A DNA stretch of 33,928 bases from Bacteroidales bacterium (GTDB lineage: Bacteria; Bacteroidota; Bacteroidia; Bacteroidales; UBA932): contig JAFSWO010000084.1 of the NCBI GenBank assembly GCA_017450165.1, positions 1 to 33,928 on the forward strand, read 5' to 3'. Under the pieces are notes generated by a model, which was given only the letters and a program-made list of their open reading frames with translations, had not been told where the DNA came from and did not search any database. The position numbers and the translations under genes are program-made. This document shows positions 1 to 9,000 of this stretch, piece after piece (positions within the stretch are counted from its first letter, which is position 1; each line of letters begins with the position of its first letter).

Positions 1-1204
1 CCGCCATCCCAAACGGTAACCTTGTCGATATTTATGCCCTTTAAGGCCTCGACCTGCGTGCGGACGAGTTCGGGCAGCTTGTCGGAGATGAGCATCGTGA
101 TAGAGTCCTTGTCATCGCCACAGGCTGCTTCCACGATTTTGTTGAAACCTTCTGCCTGCTTGGAGAGAATCTCGAAAGCACCGCGTGCCTGAGCGTCCAT
201 CTTGGCGTAGATGGCATCGGCTTCACCCTTTGCCTCACGGCGCAGGCGCTCTGCAGCGGCTTCCGCTTCGATAATCATCTTCTCTTTTTCAATCTGGGCA
301 GCGACCACGATGTTGGCCTTCTGGGTTGCCTCTTCACGGGCAGCACGGGCCAGCTCGGCTTCACGCTCGCTCCTGTAGGCCTCTTCGAGCGCCTTGGCAG
401 CCTGCACCTTCTCGGCAGCGACGGCTACGCGGGCTGCTTCCGCCTCTTTCTCGCGGCGGGCAGCGTCGGACTGGGCGATAGCGATCTTCGCGTTGTTTTC
501 ACCCTTTACGGCGTCTGCATCGGCTGCGGCGACGTTGATACGGGTGTCCTTGTCGGCATTGGCCTTACCGGTCTCACCGAAACGGTTCTGCTCGGCAACG
601 CTCTTCTTTGCGTCGTTGATAGCCTTTGCAGCAGCCTCTTTACCGAGTGCCTCGATATAGCCGGATTCGTCGCGGATATCGGTGACGTTCACGTTGATGA
701 GCTTCAGACCGATTTTGCGGAGCTCGGCTTCCACGTTGGTAGAGACGTTGGCCAGGAACTTGTCGCGGTCAGCGTTGATTTCCTCGATATCCATCGTCGC
801 GATCACCAGACGGAGCTGACCGAAGAGAATATCGGTGGCGATGCTGCGGATGTCCTCGGTATTGAGGCCCAGCAGACGCTCGGCTGCGTTGGTCATACTG
901 TCACTCTCGGTGCTGATACCCACGGTAAAGCGGCACGGCACGTCCACGCGGATGTTCTGCTTGGAGAGGGCGTTGGTCAGGTTGCACTCGATGCTGATCG
1001 GGGTCAGGTCGAGATAGGAATAGCTCTGGAAACCGGCCAGATGAAGGCTGCACCGCCATGGATACACTTGGCGGAAGACCTGCGTCCGGTCTTACCGTAG
1101 ATGACGAGAATCTTGTCCGACGGGCATCTGCGATAACGCTTCAGAATAGCTGCAAACGTCACGAAGAGCACGAAGACAATGATCAGAATAAGATAGAGTT
1201 GCAT
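1..1204 (-). CDS. Flotillin-like SPFH/band-7 membrane scaffold protein, frameshifted, 3' end outside window
   Basis: The protein opens with one membrane segment (MQLYLILIIVFVLFVTFAAI), followed by an SPFH domain (YGKTG, KCIHGGAAFIWPV, then after a frame change FQSYSYLDLTPISIE, NIRVDVPCRFTVGIST, ERLLGLNTEDIRSIATDILFG). A long Ala/Glu/Lys-rich coiled coil of the flotillin type follows, and the reading frame is still open at base 1. Flotillins scaffold membrane microdomains and are commonly paired with NfeD-like proteins, as here (upstream gene, 41-base gap, same strand). The frame breaks at about 1030-1032: restoring one A/T to the AAA run (TTT on the coding strand) would rejoin WPV to FQSYSY. 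As written, the first frame ends after about 66 residues. The remainder is clean over about 1 kb, so this is either a recent pseudogene or a one-base sequence error in a homopolymer. Family call is firm; intactness is uncertain. Confidence 0.85.
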
Positions 1205-1245
1205 GGTAAATAATATTTATGGATTTATAATTGTTTGATTTCGTG

Positions 1246-1869
1246 TCAGATGATCAGGGATTCCTGGCCTTCCACCAGAAGGGTGTGGTCGTCCAGCGCC
1301 TCCAGCACCTTGATGTTGGAGCCGGTGGGAAGCGTCTCGCCGTCGGTCAGGGCGTCGTATTCACGGACGGCGCCGCCGATGGTGATCTGCACCTTTCCCG
1401 AACCGCTGCGGGCTGCAGGAATCGCAAGATAAACCTTGCCCAGACAGCCTACGGCCTGTTTGTGGACGTTGATGGTGCCGGACTGCTGCATGCCGCTCAG
1501 CCATTTGAAGAGGTACATCACCGCAACCACGAGGGCGATACCCACGAGGACCGCCACCACCATCAGCAAGGCAGTGGACTGGATCTTATCGTGCAGCAGC
1601 ACGGCTGTCCAGCCAAACCCCAGGAAGAAGTTTACGAAGTTACGAAAGGTCAGCAGGTTCATGCCGCTGCCCATGTCGGAAAACTCGGAAGAGGAGTCGA
1701 CGTCGGTCGTGAGGTCGCCCCCGTCGAAATTGCCGTCAATTCCGCCGTCACCGGCATCTGCGCCGATGAAGGTCATCACGCTCTGAATGATGAAAATCAA
1801 CGAAGAGGCGAGCGTAATCACCCACAGGATTTTCATAAAGAGCGAAAGAGAGGTCCACCAAAGAATCAT
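1246..1869 (-). CDS. NfeD-like membrane protein (flotillin partner)
   Basis: This is a 207-aa membrane protein. It has an N-terminal hydrophobic segment (about residues 8-35), an Asp/Gly-rich acidic loop (about 37-65), two further membrane segments (about 72-125), and a soluble C-terminal part of about 65 residues (VGCLGKVYLAIPAARSGSGK, GSNIKVLEALDDHTLLVE) of the NfeD OB-fold type. NfeD-like proteins of this short class lack the ClpP-like protease domain and act with flotillins in membrane microdomains. The next gene downstream on the same strand is the flotillin-like gene, so a two-gene operon is likely. A good Bacteroidetes promoter lies upstream (1900-1929 on the minus strand). The start at 1869 is the first ATG after that promoter; an in-frame ATG 11 codons later (MKILWV) is a possible alternative. 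Function is by family and context. Confidence 0.82.
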   Translation of the reverse strand: MILWWTSLSLFMKILWVITLASSLIFIIQSVMTFIGADAGDGGIDGNFDGGDLTTDVDSSSEFSDMGSGMNLLTFRNFVNFFLGFGWTAVLLHDKIQSTALLMVVAVLVGIALVVAVMYLFKWLSGMQQSGTINVHKQAVGCLGKVYLAIPAARSGSGKVQITIGGAVREYDALTDGETLPTGSNIKVLEALDDHTLLVEGQESLII

Positions 1870-1899
1870 AGTTTTATAATATAAGTGTTAAACGCACTG

Positions 1900-1929
1900 C
1901 AAATATAATAATTATTTATCGTAAAACAA
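1900..1929 (-). promoter_or_regulatory. Bacteroidetes-type promoter for the NfeD/flotillin operon
   Basis: On the minus strand, TATATTTG (1900-1907) matches the -7 consensus TAnnTTTG. TTG (1927-1929) lies 19 bases upstream, the expected -33 spacing. It sits 30 bases before the NfeD start codon in AT-rich sequence. Confidence 0.65.
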
Positions 1930-1989
1930 TAAATTTTTTAACAATTTTCAACATAGTTATGAACAAACGCCCTGAGAGGCTTTTTTATC

Positions 1990-1997
1990 TATCTTTG
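1990..1997 (+). promoter_or_regulatory. -7 box TATCTTTG, five bases before the DMT permease start codon
   Basis: TATCTTTG is a perfect TAnnTTTG match. The ATG of the next gene begins five bases after it, so transcription would start at or almost at the start codon and give a leaderless or near-leaderless mRNA. No -33 TTG is visible at the usual distance. Confidence 0.5.
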
Positions 1998-2002
1998 CCG
2001 CC

Positions 2003-2923
2003 ATGAAATCCTCCCTACGATCCCCCCTGTTGCTGACGCTGACCGCCCTGATCTGGGGCGTGGCCTTTGTCGCACAGAGCGAAGGCAGCAACTACATGGG
2101 CTCCGGAACCTTCATCGGCATCCGCTTCCTGATTGCCGCCATCGTGCTGCTGCCCTTCATCCGGGTTTCGGACCGCAAGCGCGGGGGCTCATCCACTCCG
2201 AAAGAGCGGAAAGCCCTCTGGCGCGCAGGCATCATTTGTGGCTTCTGGCTCTTTGTGGCCAGCTTTTTCCAACAGGAAGGCATCGCACTGGGCACGGGAG
2301 CCGGCAAGGCCGGATTCATCACGGCAACCTATATCGTCATCGTGCCGATCATCGGACGGATTCTCTATAAGAAGCGGACGGGCGCTGCCATCTGGATTGG
2401 CGTCGTGATTGCGCTGGCAGGCCTCTATCTGCTTTGCATCACCGGCAAATTAGCGCTGCAGATCTCCGACGTGCTGATTCTGCTGTGCGCCCTTACCTTC
2501 TCCTTCCAGATTCTCTCTGTTGACCGCTTCTCGTCGCAATTTGACGCGCTCAAGCTGGCGGCCATCCAGTTCCTGACCTGCGGTGTGCTGGGCACGCTGG
2601 CCGCGATTCCGCTCGATATTGCATCGGTAGGTTTTGCAAACTGGGCCGCACCACTCTCAGGTTGGTCCGCCTGGATTCCGCTACTCTATGCCGGCATTCT
2701 TTCGAGCGCGGTGGGATATACGCTCCAGATTGTCGGACAGAAGGACTTCAACCCCACGGTGGCTTCGCTGCTGATGAGCCTGGAATCGGTCTTTGCGGTG
2801 CTTGCTGGCTGGCTTTTGCTCCACCAGACGATGACGCTCCGTGAGGCCGTCGGCGCTGCCCTGGTCTTCGTGGCTGTCATTATCGCCCAGCTACGGCGGC
2901 ATACTGATCAGCGTGCTCGTTAA
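2003..2923 (+). CDS. EamA/DMT-superfamily permease
   Basis: This is a 306-aa hydrophobic protein of about ten membrane segments with the two-repeat EamA layout. The first repeat opens with LTLTALIWGVAFVAQ and the second carries LLYAGILSSAVGYTLQIVGQ and SLLMSLESVFAVLAGWLLL, which are typical drug/metabolite transporter signatures. Such proteins export or exchange small metabolites across the inner membrane; the substrate cannot be deduced. The gene is monocistronic: it is divergent from NfeD upstream and convergent with the CDF transporter downstream. The start is fixed by the first membrane segment beginning only about eight residues in, which matters because the promoter box nearly touches the ATG. 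The 98 bases after its stop hold no convincing terminator. Confidence 0.88.
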   Translation: MKSSLRSPLLLTLTALIWGVAFVAQSEGSNYMGSGTFIGIRFLIAAIVLLPFIRVSDRKRGGSSTPKERKALWRAGIICGFWLFVASFFQQEGIALGTGAGKAGFITATYIVIVPIIGRILYKKRTGAAIWIGVVIALAGLYLLCITGKLALQISDVLILLCALTFSFQILSVDRFSSQFDALKLAAIQFLTCGVLGTLAAIPLDIASVGFANWAAPLSGWSAWIPLLYAGILSSAVGYTLQIVGQKDFNPTVASLLMSLESVFAVLAGWLLLHQTMTLREAVGAALVFVAVIIAQLRRHTDQRAR

Positions 2924-3021
2924 TTTCCTGAATTTCAGTGAAATGCTGATATTATCTTCGCCGCTTTAGATAAGTTAGTTCTACGTTCTAGCTGAGAGCC
3001 AGTCCGTTAGCCGCCACGGGG

Positions 3022-3948
3022 CTATACGCAGTGATGGTTGGGGCAGGGGAATCCTTCGCACTCCGTTTCCAACGTGGCGTGATGGATGCCGTGGTGGGCG
3101 AGTTCGTGTTTGAGGGCGGCGATGGCCTCTGCGTAATCCGTACCCTCCTTGAGTACGACGTGGGCCGTAAGGGCTGTTTCCGTAGTGCTGATGGGCCAGA
3201 TGTGCAGGTGATGGACGTCCTGTACGCCGGAGACTTCTTTCATTTCATTGACAATTTCATCCGGATCGATGGATTCCGGCACGGCATCCACGCTCATGCG
3301 GAGGCTCTCCGCGAGCAGTTTCCAGGTGCTGACGAGGATAACCAGTGCAATGAGAATACCGATGATCGGGTCAATGACGGTCCAGCCGGTCAGGGAGATC
3401 ACGATGCCGGAGATGACGACGCCCACCGATACGAGCGTATCAGCCAGCATATGCAGGAAGGCGCCGCGGGTATTGATATCCTGCTTCTGATGACGCATCA
3501 GCAGGAAGGCGGTCAGGCCGTTGACCAGGATGCCGATCCCCGCCGTCCAGGCCACTGCAGTACCGTCCAACGGAGCCGGATGGCTGAGTTTGTGGATACT
3601 TTCAACCAGGATGGCGCCTACGGCGACCAGCAGGATAATGGCGTTGAGCAGAGAAATCAAAACGGAGCCTTTCCGGAAGCCGTAGGTGAAGCGTTTGTTG
3701 CCGTGCGAAGCGGCCAGGTGGAAGGCGACCAGAGCCAACAGGAGAGAGAAGACGTCGCTCAGGTTGTGGCCGGCATCAGAGAGCAGTCCCAGTGAGCCCT
3801 TCCAAATGCCCACTCCGGCCTCGATCAGGACAAATCCCAGATTGAGGATGATAGAAATGATAAACACCCGCCGCAGGGAAACGCTTTTCAAATCGTGCGC
3901 ATCGGCGTGGTGGTGATGATGTTCGTGATGATGTGTATGGTGTTCCAT
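3022..3948 (-). CDS. Cation diffusion facilitator (Zn2+/Co2+-type, CzcD-like)
   Basis: This 308-aa inner-membrane protein exports divalent metal ions from the cytoplasm in exchange for protons. It starts with a His-rich tail (about 10 of the first 18 residues are His), followed by six membrane segments and a cytoplasmic C-terminal domain. The two metal-binding HxxxD motifs are present: SDAGHNLSD in the second segment and HMLADTLVS in the fifth. The first site has the HD/DD layout of zinc-type members. The C-terminal domain (VQDVHHLHIWPIS) has the expected ferredoxin-like sequence and ends in a His/Cys cluster (CEGFPCPNHHC). An AGGAGG lies 14 bases before the ATG, too far to be a standard ribosome site. 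It appears to be a single-gene unit; specificity for Zn over Co or Cd is inferred. Confidence 0.93.
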   Translation of the reverse strand: MEHHTHHHEHHHHHADAHDLKSVSLRRVFIISIILNLGFVLIEAGVGIWKGSLGLLSDAGHNLSDVFSLLLALVAFHLAASHGNKRFTYGFRKGSVLISLLNAIILLVAVGAILVESIHKLSHPAPLDGTAVAWTAGIGILVNGLTAFLLMRHQKQDINTRGAFLHMLADTLVSVGVVISGIVISLTGWTVIDPIIGILIALVILVSTWKLLAESLRMSVDAVPESIDPDEIVNEMKEVSGVQDVHHLHIWPISTTETALTAHVVLKEGTDYAEAIAALKHELAHHGIHHATLETECEGFPCPNHHCV

Positions 3949-4010
3949 TGTATGACTTTTTGCCTCCTAAGTGCAAAAAATGGACCGCAAAAAAGGCCCC
4001 GTGGGAATTT

Positions 4011-4042
4011 TTTGGCAGATAAGAAAAAAGTATCTACATTTG
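4011..4042 (+). promoter_or_regulatory. Promoter of tRNA-Val
   Basis: The -33 element TTTG (4011-4014) and the -7 box TACATTTG (4035-4042, TAnnTTTG) are separated by 20 bases. The tRNA body begins 12 bases after the box. Confidence 0.65.
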
Positions 4043-4053
4043 CCGTCCCAATC

Positions 4054-4131
4054 GGGAGCATAGCTCAGTTGGTTTAGAGCACCTGCCTTACAAGCAGGGG
4101 GTCATAGGTTCGACTCCTATTGTTCCCACCA
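4054..4131 (+). tRNA. tRNA-Val (anticodon TAC)
   Basis: A full cloverleaf can be drawn. The acceptor stem is GGGAGCA pairing with TGTTCCC (one G-T), the D arm is GCTC..GAGC, and the anticodon stem CCTGC/GCAGG holds the loop CTTACAA (anticodon TAC, reading valine GTN codons). The T arm is ATAGG/CCTAT with TTCGACT in the loop. The 3' ACCA is encoded in the DNA. The gene stands alone, with its own promoter and an immediate terminator. Confidence 0.96.
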
Positions 4132-4167
4132 AACAAAAATGCCGCATCATTGCGGCATTTTTGTTTT
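4131..4167 (+). terminator. Strong bidirectional intrinsic terminator after tRNA-Val
   Basis: A perfect 16-bp stem (4131-4146 with 4151-4166) encloses the loop TCAT. The core is GC-rich (GCCGCA/TGCGGC), with A-rich left and T-rich right flanks, so it works in both directions. It ends the tRNA transcript on the plus strand. It also lies 15 bases beyond the stop of the minus-strand lipoprotein gene, so it should end that five-gene operon too. Confidence 0.9.
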
Positions 4168-4182
4168 GCGGGAACCCTGTCC

Positions 4183-4680
4183 TTACGGGGACACCCCGAA
4201 CCCCCGCCGCTCCCGCTTCGGGGCAAGCCTTTTTTGCGCTGCTGAGAAGGTGTCGTCGAAGTCGGAGATCAGCCAGCGCCCGTGGCAGCGCTCCAAGTGG
4301 AGGATGTGGCCCTCGGGGGCATAGCCGGCCGTGGCGGGCGAGACGCGGATGACGGCGGTTGCGTGGGTATCATCGCTCTGGCTGACACGCAGAACTTTGC
4401 ACACATCTTTGGCGATGGGGGTGCCGTCGGCGCTCACAAACCAGAACTCCCATTCGTGGAGAACCGGCGTGGAGTCCGGCTGGGCAATCATGAGTTCCAG
4501 CGTTGAATAGTAATCTTCGGTCAGATAGGGTCGGGAGGCCTTCAGGCACTCCACATCCGGAATAAAGCCGCACAACTCAACGGCGCGCCGCGTCAGTTCC
4601 CGATGGGTGGGATTGCACGAAATGAGCAATGCTATGCCCAGGATAGCGCTCCAAATATAGCGAATGCGGAGTTTTTTCAT
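4183..4680 (-). CDS. Small lipoprotein of unknown function
   Basis: The protein is 165 aa when started at the ATG at 4680 (MKKLRIRYIWSAILGIALL), which gives a clean lipoprotein signal with lipobox LISC. The longer reading from 4701 only adds seven unsupported residues and overlaps the gene before it. The mature part is soluble, with WEFWFVSADGTPIAKDVCKVLRVSQ and a C-terminal GRWLISDFDD motif. That motif resembles small secreted proteins that carry a DUF3828/NTF2-like fold, but I cannot name a family with confidence. It is the last gene of the minus-strand operon, 10 bases after the MATE exporter, and its transcript ends at the shared terminator. No function is proposed. Confidence 0.75.
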   Translation of the reverse strand: MKKLRIRYIWSAILGIALLISCNPTHRELTRRAVELCGFIPDVECLKASRPYLTEDYYSTLELMIAQPDSTPVLHEWEFWFVSADGTPIAKDVCKVLRVSQSDDTHATAVIRVSPATAGYAPEGHILHLERCHGRWLISDFDDTFSAAQKRLAPKRERRGFGVSP

Positions 4681-4690
4681 GATGCACGTA

Positions 4691-6013
4691 TTAATAGCCA
4701 TAGCGCTTTCTGAAAGTGGAAATCAGGACCGCTGAGAGGATCAGGGCCAGCACCTCGGCGGCGTTGACCGAGAGCCAGATGCCGTCGATGCCCACGAGGG
4801 CGGGGAGCAGGAAGACGCAGCCCATCTCGAAGACCAGCGTCCGCATGAAAGAGATGACGGCGGAGACAGGCCCATTGTTGAGCGCTGTAAACCAGGCGGA
4901 TGCAAACATATTAAATCCACAGATCAGGAAGGAAATCATGTAAATCCGCATCGCGTAGGTCGTCAGGTCGCGAAGCGCTGCATCGTAGCCGACGAACAGG
5001 GCTGAAATCCGGGGAGCGAAGGCTTCAATGATGACCGTGATGATGAGCCCGGCAACGGCAATCAGCGTACAACTCTTTCGCAGAAGGCTGCGTAGTTCCG
5101 CCTTGTCGCCGGCTCCATATTTATAGGAAATGACCTGTGAAAATCCCATGTTGTAGCCGATGAAGGCCGATCCGAAGATGAACCCGATATACATCAGTAC
5201 GCCATAGGCCGACACGCCGTTTTCCCCGATATACTTCATCAGTTGCAGGTTGTAGCAGATGGCGATGATGTTGAAGGAGATGTTTCCCACGAACTCGGAG
5301 AGCCCGTTCAGGAGTGATTGGCGGATAGCGGGACCGTCCGCCGGGCTGTTCGTGAGGAACTGGAGATGGGTGGTGTTGCGCTTCGACCCGAAAAAGAGAA
5401 TCGGGATGGCGCCGCCGACGACGAACGAGAGGGCGGTGGCCACGGCCGCACCGGTCAGTCCCCAGCCGAAAACCCCTACGAAGAGGATGTCTAAAAGGAT
5501 GTTGGTCAGCCCGCAGGCGATACTGGTGTAGGTGCCGATTTCCGGCCGTCCTGCGGTCATGCAGAAGGGCTGGAGTGCCAATTGCAGCATATAAAAGGGC
5601 AGGGCGAGGGTCAGGATACGTCCGTAGGTGACCGCGTATTCAATCATCTCGCCTTCCGCGCCTAGTGCAATGGCTGAGGGGCGCATCAGTACGATAAAGA
5701 GTCCGGAAATGAGAATGGAGGCCAGAATGGTCAGCCGGATGAGCATCGTGAAGATATGATTTCCCCGCTCGAAGTTGTGCTCACCGAATGTCTTGGATAC
5801 CAGCGCACTGCCGCCCGTTCCCACCATCAGTCCGAGGGCGGAGATGATGGCTATTGCCGGCCAGATGATGTTCATCGCCGCAAAGGCCGTGCTACCCGCA
5901 TAATTCGAGATGAACCACCCGTCCACGATATTGTATACCGATGTCACCATCAGCATCAATACCATGGGCCAGAGCTCTTTCAGAATGCGCCTGTATCCGT
6001 AGTGACCTTCCAT
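4691..6013 (-). CDS. MATE-family multidrug/metabolite efflux transporter
   Basis: This 440-aa protein has twelve predicted membrane segments in two halves, typical of MATE exporters that use a Na+ or H+ gradient. Recognisable family features are the opening ILKELWPMVLMLMVTSVYNIVDGWFISNYAG, the loop MVGTGGSALVSKTFGE after the second segment, and MSFLICGFNMFASAWFTALNNG in the second half. The length is normal. Its ATG overlaps the stop codon of the upstream amidase gene by one base (TAATG), suggesting translational coupling in the HAD-VanZ-amidase-MATE-lipoprotein operon. The substrate is unknown. Confidence 0.92.
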   Translation of the reverse strand: MEGHYGYRRILKELWPMVLMLMVTSVYNIVDGWFISNYAGSTAFAAMNIIWPAIAIISALGLMVGTGGSALVSKTFGEHNFERGNHIFTMLIRLTILASILISGLFIVLMRPSAIALGAEGEMIEYAVTYGRILTLALPFYMLQLALQPFCMTAGRPEIGTYTSIACGLTNILLDILFVGVFGWGLTGAAVATALSFVVGGAIPILFFGSKRNTTHLQFLTNSPADGPAIRQSLLNGLSEFVGNISFNIIAICYNLQLMKYIGENGVSAYGVLMYIGFIFGSAFIGYNMGFSQVISYKYGAGDKAELRSLLRKSCTLIAVAGLIITVIIEAFAPRISALFVGYDAALRDLTTYAMRIYMISFLICGFNMFASAWFTALNNGPVSAVISFMRTLVFEMGCVFLLPALVGIDGIWLSVNAAEVLALILSAVLISTFRKRYGY

Positions 6014-9000
6014 TAAGGCGCGAGGAGTTTCAACAGTTCGGCGAAGAGGCGTTCGCGGCGGCGGTCGCCGGTGACGGTTTCCAGCGGGAAGCCGATGGCG
6101 ATCACGCGATAGGAACCCTTGTAGAAGGTGGCGGCTGAGATGTTGTTGTCGTCGTAGCGCAGCAGGGTCATGGCCTGCGGGCTGGCCGGAATCAAGCCGT
6201 CAGCGGCCTCTACGCTATAGATTTCCGCATTGGGCTGGTTGGGGAAGCGGCAGGTGAAATCATCCGGGAATCCGGCTCCGTTGCGAACGCCGTGGACCCT
6301 GCCGGAGGTGGTGCCGCGCGTGGTCATCCACTTGTATTTGAGGGTCTCGCGCATGAAGTCGCGGGTAGGCTTCAATTCGGTGGCAAACCAGACGGAATCC
6401 GGGGTGGTGCTGTAGAGATCGTCCCATGCATCGGAAGCGATATAGGAGCCGGAAATCAGCAGGTTACCGCCGCCTGCCGTATAGGATTTCAGTTGTTCGC
6501 GCAGACGGGCGGGGAAGACCTGGTGGCGCCAGGTGTCGCGTCCGGTACGCGTGGTCAGCTGTTTGCCGCAGAGCAAATCGACAATCGGATAGCTGCGCAG
6601 GGTCACACGACCCTCCAACACAGCTTTTCGGCTGGCGGAAGAGAAGTCGTAACCGGCCTTGAGCAGGGCTGCGCCGTGTACCGAAACATAGTCGTAGGTA
6701 TTGCCCGCAATCACACGGGTTTCCCACTCGCTGCCCGAGGCACCGAAGCCCGGATTGTCATCATCCATCCAATCAATGAAACGGCGGAATTCGAATTGTT
6801 GTCCCGTGTAGGAGATATCAGATATATAGGGGACGCCGGCCTCAATCGAGGGCATGAAGCCGGCGAAGGTAGAGTCGTTGCTGGCGAAGCTCGCCGGTGC
6901 GGCGACGCGGTCGAAGTTATTGACAACCAGTGCAGTCCGTCCGCATGAGATGCTCGATTCCGCAACGCCGGCACAGAGGATTTCCGACGGAAAACTCTCG
7001 CCGCCGGCATTGATGGCCGTCACTTGGAAACTGTAGAGATGGCCCGGTTCCATCGGGATGCGGGCACTCACCCCGTCGGCGATGAAACCCTCGTCAAAAG
7101 CACCGTCGTCCACCCGCATCCGCACACGGAACGAGGTGGGGTTGGCAGTAGGCTCGAGCGGGTCTTCCACCGCTGCCCAACTGAGGGCGGCCGTTGCCTG
7201 CGCTCCGTTATGCTGTACCTCCACGGAGAAGCAGTTAACGGGTAGAGGCTGAACGCTGTAGGGTTTGTCGTTCAGCCAGCAGAGATACTTCAGGATACCC
7301 TTGTAAACAGCCCGCGAAACGTGGAAACGGAAGGCGGGATCCAGGCCGTATCGCATGTCGGCGAAGTTTTGGTGTGACAGCAGTTCCAGAATCATGGATG
7401 GAACTTCCGGGACGCTGCATTCCGAGTAGGAACGGTCCCAGAGGCCGCGCCGCGTCCAAGCGGTATCGTAGAGGGCACGGATATCATCAACAATCTGTGT
7501 CTGAACCAGATCGGCCAGGTCGCGGTTGATGCTGCGCGACTCACCGCCCGGAAACTTCTCCTTGCCATGGGCGCGACGGGTGTAGATGGCCAGCGTGCCG
7601 ACGATAGAGTCGCCGTAGCGGACACCGGCATCGGTATGGAAAGCAAAGGAGAGATCGAGTGGGACGCCATAATCATTCTTGAGGGCATTGACCCAGTGGC
7701 CACGGCACTGGAAGTCGTCGCGATAGTCGCTGAGAGCCTTGCTGGGAGCATAAACGGAATCGGCAAAGCCGGCCCACTGCAGCCAATAGCGGGCAGCCTC
7801 GGTAAAGCGCGGATAACCCGATACAGTGCCATCTGTGGCCTTATCTTCGCCTCGGAGGATGTTGCCCGTGCCACCGCCGAACTTGACGGCATCGGCCGTG
7901 ATGACGGCTTTGGAGCGGGCGGTCTTGCCGGTCAGATAGACGCCCTGCCCCTTGACAGCGCCCTGCTCAAAGGGGAAGGTGCCCAGGTAGATCCAGGTGC
8001 CGCCGCCCATCTTCTGGTTGACCGAGAAACGGCTGCTGCCACCCTTATGGCGCACTTCGTAGCAGGCATCGGTAGCACTGCTGTCCAGAGACTGGTAGGA
8101 GACGTAGACCGCGTAATCACGCGCTACCGGGAAGGAAGGGGTCCAGCTGGCCTCGGCGCTGCTGCTCTTGCTGCCGGAAATGATGCGGGCGGTGCCCATC
8201 TTGAAGGGGTTTTCCCCGTGTTTATAGGCCGGTTTGGGATCGGCAAAGCCACTGCGAGGCGCTTTGCGCCACTTTCCGGACTCTTTGTAGCCGGTAGAGG
8301 GCTGGTCGTTGTCCACAATGATTTCCACGGGGTTACAGTCCCGTTCGCGGGGCATGAGCACAACGGCTCCAGCCTGCTCGAGCATCGGCACGAGGAAGGG
8401 GAGCACGTAGCTCTGCGTATAGAGGTCCTCGACCGTGCCGAAGATGCGGCCCCGCTGGAATTCCCAGCGGTCGAGCGATGATTCGTAATAGTAGCCGTGG
8501 CTCTGCCAGAGGGCGATATGCCGGCCTTGCAGGCCACGCGTCACCTTGTAGGAGGGATTCAGCGCGCTGACCAGCGGGGGCTGGGGCTTGTCGTTCTTGC
8601 CGGCAAGGCGGAGATGCTCGCGGACCGGCTCCTTGTTGCCGTCGAAGTAGTCCGTATGGATCTCATTGATATTCTGCTTGTTACTGATGATTTCAAAGCG
8701 ATCTGCATAGGCCCGCCAAGCCTCCGGCAGATTGGCTCGCACGATGGCGTAGAGGCGCTTTGCATCCCCTTTGCGGAAGGGATAGGTGGAGAGCTCGCGA
8801 CAGAAGGTGAGCTGCAGGGTTTGGGTGCGCGAGATTACGGTCGCCTTTTCTACGAAGATGGGCTTGTCCACGTAAGCACGAGCCTGCATGCAGGCCTTGA
8901 CGGAATCGCAAAGCGGCGCGAATTCCGGCAGTCCCGGGAGTGAGTCGGCTGCGACCTGGGCGCGCATAGAACCGCTGAAGATCAGCAGAAAAGCAACAAG

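Noticed and set aside
2924..3021. Possible terminator between the convergent DMT and CDF genes
   Set aside because: Only short imperfect AT-rich stems are present and none is followed by a T-tract in either direction.
3963..3968. AGGAGG upstream of the CDF gene as a ribosome-binding site
   Set aside because: It is 14 bases from the ATG, beyond normal spacing, and Shine-Dalgarno sites are rarely used in this group.
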